From assembly GCA_963766365.1 (NCBI GenBank), contig CAVXZK010000014.1, positions 124,001 to 188,000 of the forward strand: a stretch of DNA of 64,000 bases, read 5' to 3'. Positions 61,398-64,000 of this stretch are shown here, piece after piece. The notes beneath the pieces were generated by a model. That model saw only the letters and a list, made by a program, of their open reading frames with translations. It did not search any database and was not told where the DNA came from. The position numbers were made by a program, and so were the translations under genes. Numbering within the stretch: position 1 is the first letter of the stretch; every line of letters begins with the position of its first letter. Source of the stretch: JALORV01 sp963766365 (GTDB lineage Bacteria > Pseudomonadota > Gammaproteobacteria > Burkholderiales > Burkholderiaceae_F).

Positions 61398-62344
61398 TGC
61401 GCGGCTCCCGCGCCGACGAGCGCGTCGGCAAACTCGACAGCGGAAAATGGCTGCAGGTCGTCGATGCCCTCGCCGACGCCGATGAAGAGGATCGGCAGCG
61501 GCCGGTCTCCCCGGGCAGCGGCGATGGCGGCCAGCACGCCACCCTTGGCGGTTCCGTCGAGCTTCGTCACGACCAGACCCGTCAGGCCGACGGCGGCATC
61601 AAAGGCCTGGACCTGAGCCAGCGCATTCTGCCCGGTCGTGCCATCAACGATCAGCACGATTTCGTGCGGCGCGCCCGGCAATGCCTTGTCCTGGGCCCGC
61701 TTCACGCGCTTTAACTCCTCCATCAGATGCGCCTGCGTCGGCAGGCGGCCGGCAGTGTCGGCAATCAGCACGTCGACTCCGCGTGCATTCGCAGCGGAGA
61801 CGGCATCGAACACCACGGCGGCCGGATCTCCGCCACTTTGCGAGATCACCTCGACGTTGTTGCGCGCCCCCCAGATGGCGAGCTGCTCGCGAGCGGCGGC
61901 ACGAAAGGTGTCGCCGGCAGCGAGCAGCACCGAGCGGTTCTGCCCGGCGAACCACTTGGCCAGCTTGCCGATGGACGTCGTCTTGCCCGAACCATTGACA
62001 CCGCAGACCATGACGACGAATGGCTTGGCGCGAGAGACATCGAAGCGACCCTCGGCCGGCGCGAGCCGGCGTGCCAGTTCGTCACGCAGCGCCAGTCTCA
62101 CCTCGTCCTGCGTCTTCAGCCCCTTGAGCTTGATCTGTGCGCGCAGCGCGTCGACGAGGTCGGCCGACACGGAGACGCCGACGTCTGCCGTGATCAGCGC
62201 CATCTCGAGCTCCTCGAGGAACGCGTCGTCGACCACGCCGCCGGAAAACAGGCCGACGATGTTGACGCGCGTCTTTGTGAGACTCCGCTTGAGCTTTGCA
62301 AGCCAGCCGCCCTTGGCGCTGTCGACGTTGGCGGGGCTTATCAT
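61394..62344 (-). CDS. ftsY: signal recognition particle receptor FtsY
   Basis: A 316-residue SRP GTPase that docks ribosome-nascent-chain complexes at the membrane. It has the helical N domain (about 15-95) and the G domain with GVNGSGKTTSIGKLA, DTAGRLPTQ and TKLDGTAKGG. It lacks the long acidic A domain of E. coli FtsY, as is usual in many betaproteobacteria. The ATG at 62344 is chosen; the upstream extension overlaps the rsmD gene. It is divergent from rsmD. Confidence 0.96.
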   Translation of the reverse strand: MISPANVDSAKGGWLAKLKRSLTKTRVNIVGLFSGGVVDDAFLEELEMALITADVGVSVSADLVDALRAQIKLKGLKTQDEVRLALRDELARRLAPAEGRFDVSRAKPFVVMVCGVNGSGKTTSIGKLAKWFAGQNRSVLLAAGDTFRAAAREQLAIWGARNNVEVISQSGGDPAAVVFDAVSAANARGVDVLIADTAGRLPTQAHLMEELKRVKRAQDKALPGAPHEIVLIVDGTTGQNALAQVQAFDAAVGLTGLVVTKLDGTAKGGVLAAIAAARGDRPLPILFIGVGEGIDDLQPFSAVEFADALVGAGAAQ

Positions 62345-62449
62345 CGTGCGATGCGGGGAAAGCGAACGGGGCGCGCTGCGGAGGAAGTGACACGCGGGCG
62401 CCATCACCCGATGCCTCAATCGAGTGTAACAAAGCAACATCGCGCTCCG

Positions 62450-63043
62450 ATGACCGCCCGCAAGCACGGACCGATGCCTCCGCGGCAGGTTCGCATCATC
62501 GGCGGTCGCTGGAAGCGCACGCCGCTGCCGGTCGTCGATCTGACCGGCCTTCGCCCCACACCCGATCGTGTGCGCGAGACGCTGTTCAACTGGCTCGCGC
62601 ACCTGCGGCCCGATACGGCGTCGCTGCGTGGCCTAGACCTCTTCGCCGGTACCGGCGCGCTGGGTTACGAACTGGCGTCGCGCGGCGCACGTTCGGTAAT
62701 GCTCGTCGAGTCCAACGCGCAGGCCCTGCAGGCCCTGGAGGCGACCCGTGCGCGACTCGCTGCGCGCGAGGTCGAGGTCGTTGCCGGTGACGCGTTCACG
62801 GTGGCCGCGCGCCTGCCAGCTGCTGCATTCGACGTCGTGTTCCTCGACCCCCCATTCGACGGCGCATTGCAGTCGCCCGCTCTCGTGGCGGCGCGGCGTC
62901 TGCTGGCACCGGAAGGCCTGATCTACCTCGAGGCGCCGGCGCCGGTCTCTGCGGAGCAGCTCGATGACGCGGGACTCGACCTGGTGCGGACCGGGCGCGC
63001 CGGGAAAGTCGCGTTCCATCTGTTGCGAATTGCGCGTGCATAA
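62450..63043 (+). CDS. rsmD: 16S rRNA (guanine(966)-N2)-methyltransferase RsmD
   Basis: A 197-residue methyltransferase. VRIIGGRWKR and RPTPDRVRETLFNWL are family signatures; LDLFAGTGALGYE is the SAM site and FLDPPF the catalytic NPPY-type motif. An ATG at 62474 (MPPRQVRI) is an alternative start. It is divergent from ftsY and precedes coaD, the usual proteobacterial order. Confidence 0.95.
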   Translation: MTARKHGPMPPRQVRIIGGRWKRTPLPVVDLTGLRPTPDRVRETLFNWLAHLRPDTASLRGLDLFAGTGALGYELASRGARSVMLVESNAQALQALEATRARLAAREVEVVAGDAFTVAARLPAAAFDVVFLDPPFDGALQSPALVAARRLLAPEGLIYLEAPAPVSAEQLDDAGLDLVRTGRAGKVAFHLLRIARA

Positions 63044-63088
63044 TCGCCAGCGCCAAGACCGCTTCATGAGGCGCTGAGGAGAGCCGAC

Positions 63089-63586
63089 ATGGTGATCGCC
63101 GTCTATCCCGGTACGTTCGATCCGCTTACGCGCGGCCACGAGGACCTGGTGCGACGCGCCGCCGGGCTCTTTTCCAAGCTGGTCGTCGGCGTCGCCGACA
63201 GCCGGAACAAGAAGCCGTTCTTCGTCCTCGACGAGCGCATCGCGATCGCCCGCGAGGTGCTGTCCCACTACCCCAATGTCGAAGTGGCCGGCTTCCGCGG
63301 ACTGCTCAAGGACTTCGTGCGCGAGCAGAACGCGCGCGTGATCGTGCGTGGCCTGCGTGCGGTGTCCGACTTCGAGTACGAGTTCCAGATGGCCGGCATG
63401 AACCGCTATCTGCTGCCGGATGTGGAGACGATGTTCCTGACACCGTCGGACCAGTACCAGTTCATCTCGGGGACGATCGTGCGCGAGATCGCCCAGCTCG
63501 GCGGGGACGTCAGCAAGTTCGTCTTCCCCTCGGTGGAGAAGTGGCTGAAGGCGAAGATCCAGCAGATGGGCGGCACCACGGAATGA
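63089..63586 (+). CDS. coaD: phosphopantetheine adenylyltransferase
   Basis: CoaD makes dephospho-CoA from 4'-phosphopantetheine and ATP. The 165-residue protein has YPGTFDPLTRGHEDLV with the (T/H)xGH nucleotidyltransferase motif, IVRGLRAVSDFEYE and FISGTIVREIA. The AGGAGAG site precedes the ATG. Confidence 0.97.
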   Translation: MVIAVYPGTFDPLTRGHEDLVRRAAGLFSKLVVGVADSRNKKPFFVLDERIAIAREVLSHYPNVEVAGFRGLLKDFVREQNARVIVRGLRAVSDFEYEFQMAGMNRYLLPDVETMFLTPSDQYQFISGTIVREIAQLGGDVSKFVFPSVEKWLKAKIQQMGGTTE

Positions 63587-63599
63587 CGCGCATCGCAGC

Positions 63600-64000
63600 G
63601 TGACCACCGGCACGGCGCGCGATCCGCGCATCGACGCGCTGCGCGGCTTCGCGCTGCTCGGCATCCTGATCGTCAACATCCAGTCGTTCATTTCCGGCGC
63701 GCCGAACGCGCTCGGATTCCTGCCGGCCGACGCCGGTCTCACCGACCGGGTTGCTTACTTCATCACGGCCACCTTCGTCCTCGGCAAGTTCATGCCGCTC
63801 TTCGGCATGCTGTTCGGGGCGGGATTCGCACTGCTCTACGACAAGCTCAGCGCGACCTTCGAGGCGCCGTGGCGACTGTATCGGCGCCGCCTGGCGTTCC
63901 TGGCGGGATTCGGTCTGCTGCATGCGCTGCTGCTCTACTTCGGCGACATCACGCTGGCGTATGCCATCGCGGGTTTCGTGCTGCTGCTCCACGCCGACAG
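63600..64000 (+). CDS. DUF418 family membrane protein (partial, runs off the window)
   Basis: An open frame from the GTG at 63600 to the window end (133 residues seen). It begins RIDALRGFALLGILIVNIQS, the standard opening of DUF418/YeiB-type proteins, with FGMLFGAGFALL and several membrane helices following. The 3' end lies outside. The function is unknown; a role in transport has been proposed for the family. Confidence 0.85.
   Translation, partial: MTTGTARDPRIDALRGFALLGILIVNIQSFISGAPNALGFLPADAGLTDRVAYFITATFVLGKFMPLFGMLFGAGFALLYDKLSATFEAPWRLYRRRLAFLAGFGLLHALLLYFGDITLAYAIAGFVLLLHAD

Overview
The window is a GC-rich stretch of core chromosome, almost fully coding, with very short gaps and many start/stop overlaps. 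The gene families and their order point to a betaproteobacterium, most likely in or near the Burkholderiales. Supporting features are an SAH riboswitch in front of ahcY, the LysR/DUF2917 pair, a DksA that keeps only one of the zinc-finger cysteines, an aa3 oxidase operon with DUF2244, DUF2970 and a tiny assembly protein, the block gpmA-envC-ctpA-moeB / rhodanese-grxC-secB-gpsA, and CIRCE control of rpoH. This is an inference from gene content; no rRNA or tRNA gene was found.

Layout. 0-6.4 kb: 5-formyl-THF cyclo-ligase, a LysR regulator with a divergent DUF2917 gene, then the methyl cycle on the minus strand (metK, then riboswitch-ahcY-small membrane protein-metF). 6.4-12 kb: two lipid A-type acyltransferases, dapF, DUF484, xerC, rlmI. 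12-17 kb: CobW GTPase, DksA with a histone-like tail, and an ABC exporter with a four-cysteine periplasmic protein and a DUF3299 protein. 17-21 kb: STAS protein and heat-shock protease hslVU behind a sigma-32-like promoter. 21-28.7 kb: a CaCA exchanger coupled to a complete mrp antiporter operon (A/B fused, C-G), then two copper chaperones. 28.8-34 kb: argB, HAD nucleotidase, sppA, slmA, EamA transporter. 34-44.3 kb: moeB-like, ctpA, envC (5' frameshift), gpmA, rhodanese, grxC, secB, gpsA, LOG protein, trmL, comF, BioC-like methyltransferase, BON-LysM protein. 44.4-53.9 kb: cytochrome c oxidase structural and assembly genes, heme A/O synthesis, SCO proteins. 53.9-64 kb: an oxygenase-like protein, rpoH, ftsX, ftsE, ppk1, sixA, ppx, ftsY, rsmD, coaD and the start of a DUF418 gene.

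How the genes connect. The methyl-cycle genes make SAM, remove SAH and regenerate the methyl donor; an SAH-sensing leader controls ahcY. rpoH carries a CIRCE operator, and hslVU lies behind a sigma-32-type promoter, so part of one heat-shock circuit is visible. The respiratory block holds oxidase subunits I, II (with cytochrome c domain) and III together with Cox11, SURF1, SCO, CtaA and CtaB. The Mrp/CaCA block handles Na+, H+ and Ca2+.

No mobile element, CRISPR array, phage or defence island was seen. The observations most worth following up are the structured metK leader, DksA with a histone-H1-like N-terminus, the ABC/4-Cys/DUF3299 operon, and a possible erosion of the FtsEX-EnvC axis (FtsE lacks the canonical signature and H-loop histidine, and EnvC has a frameshift between signal peptide and body).
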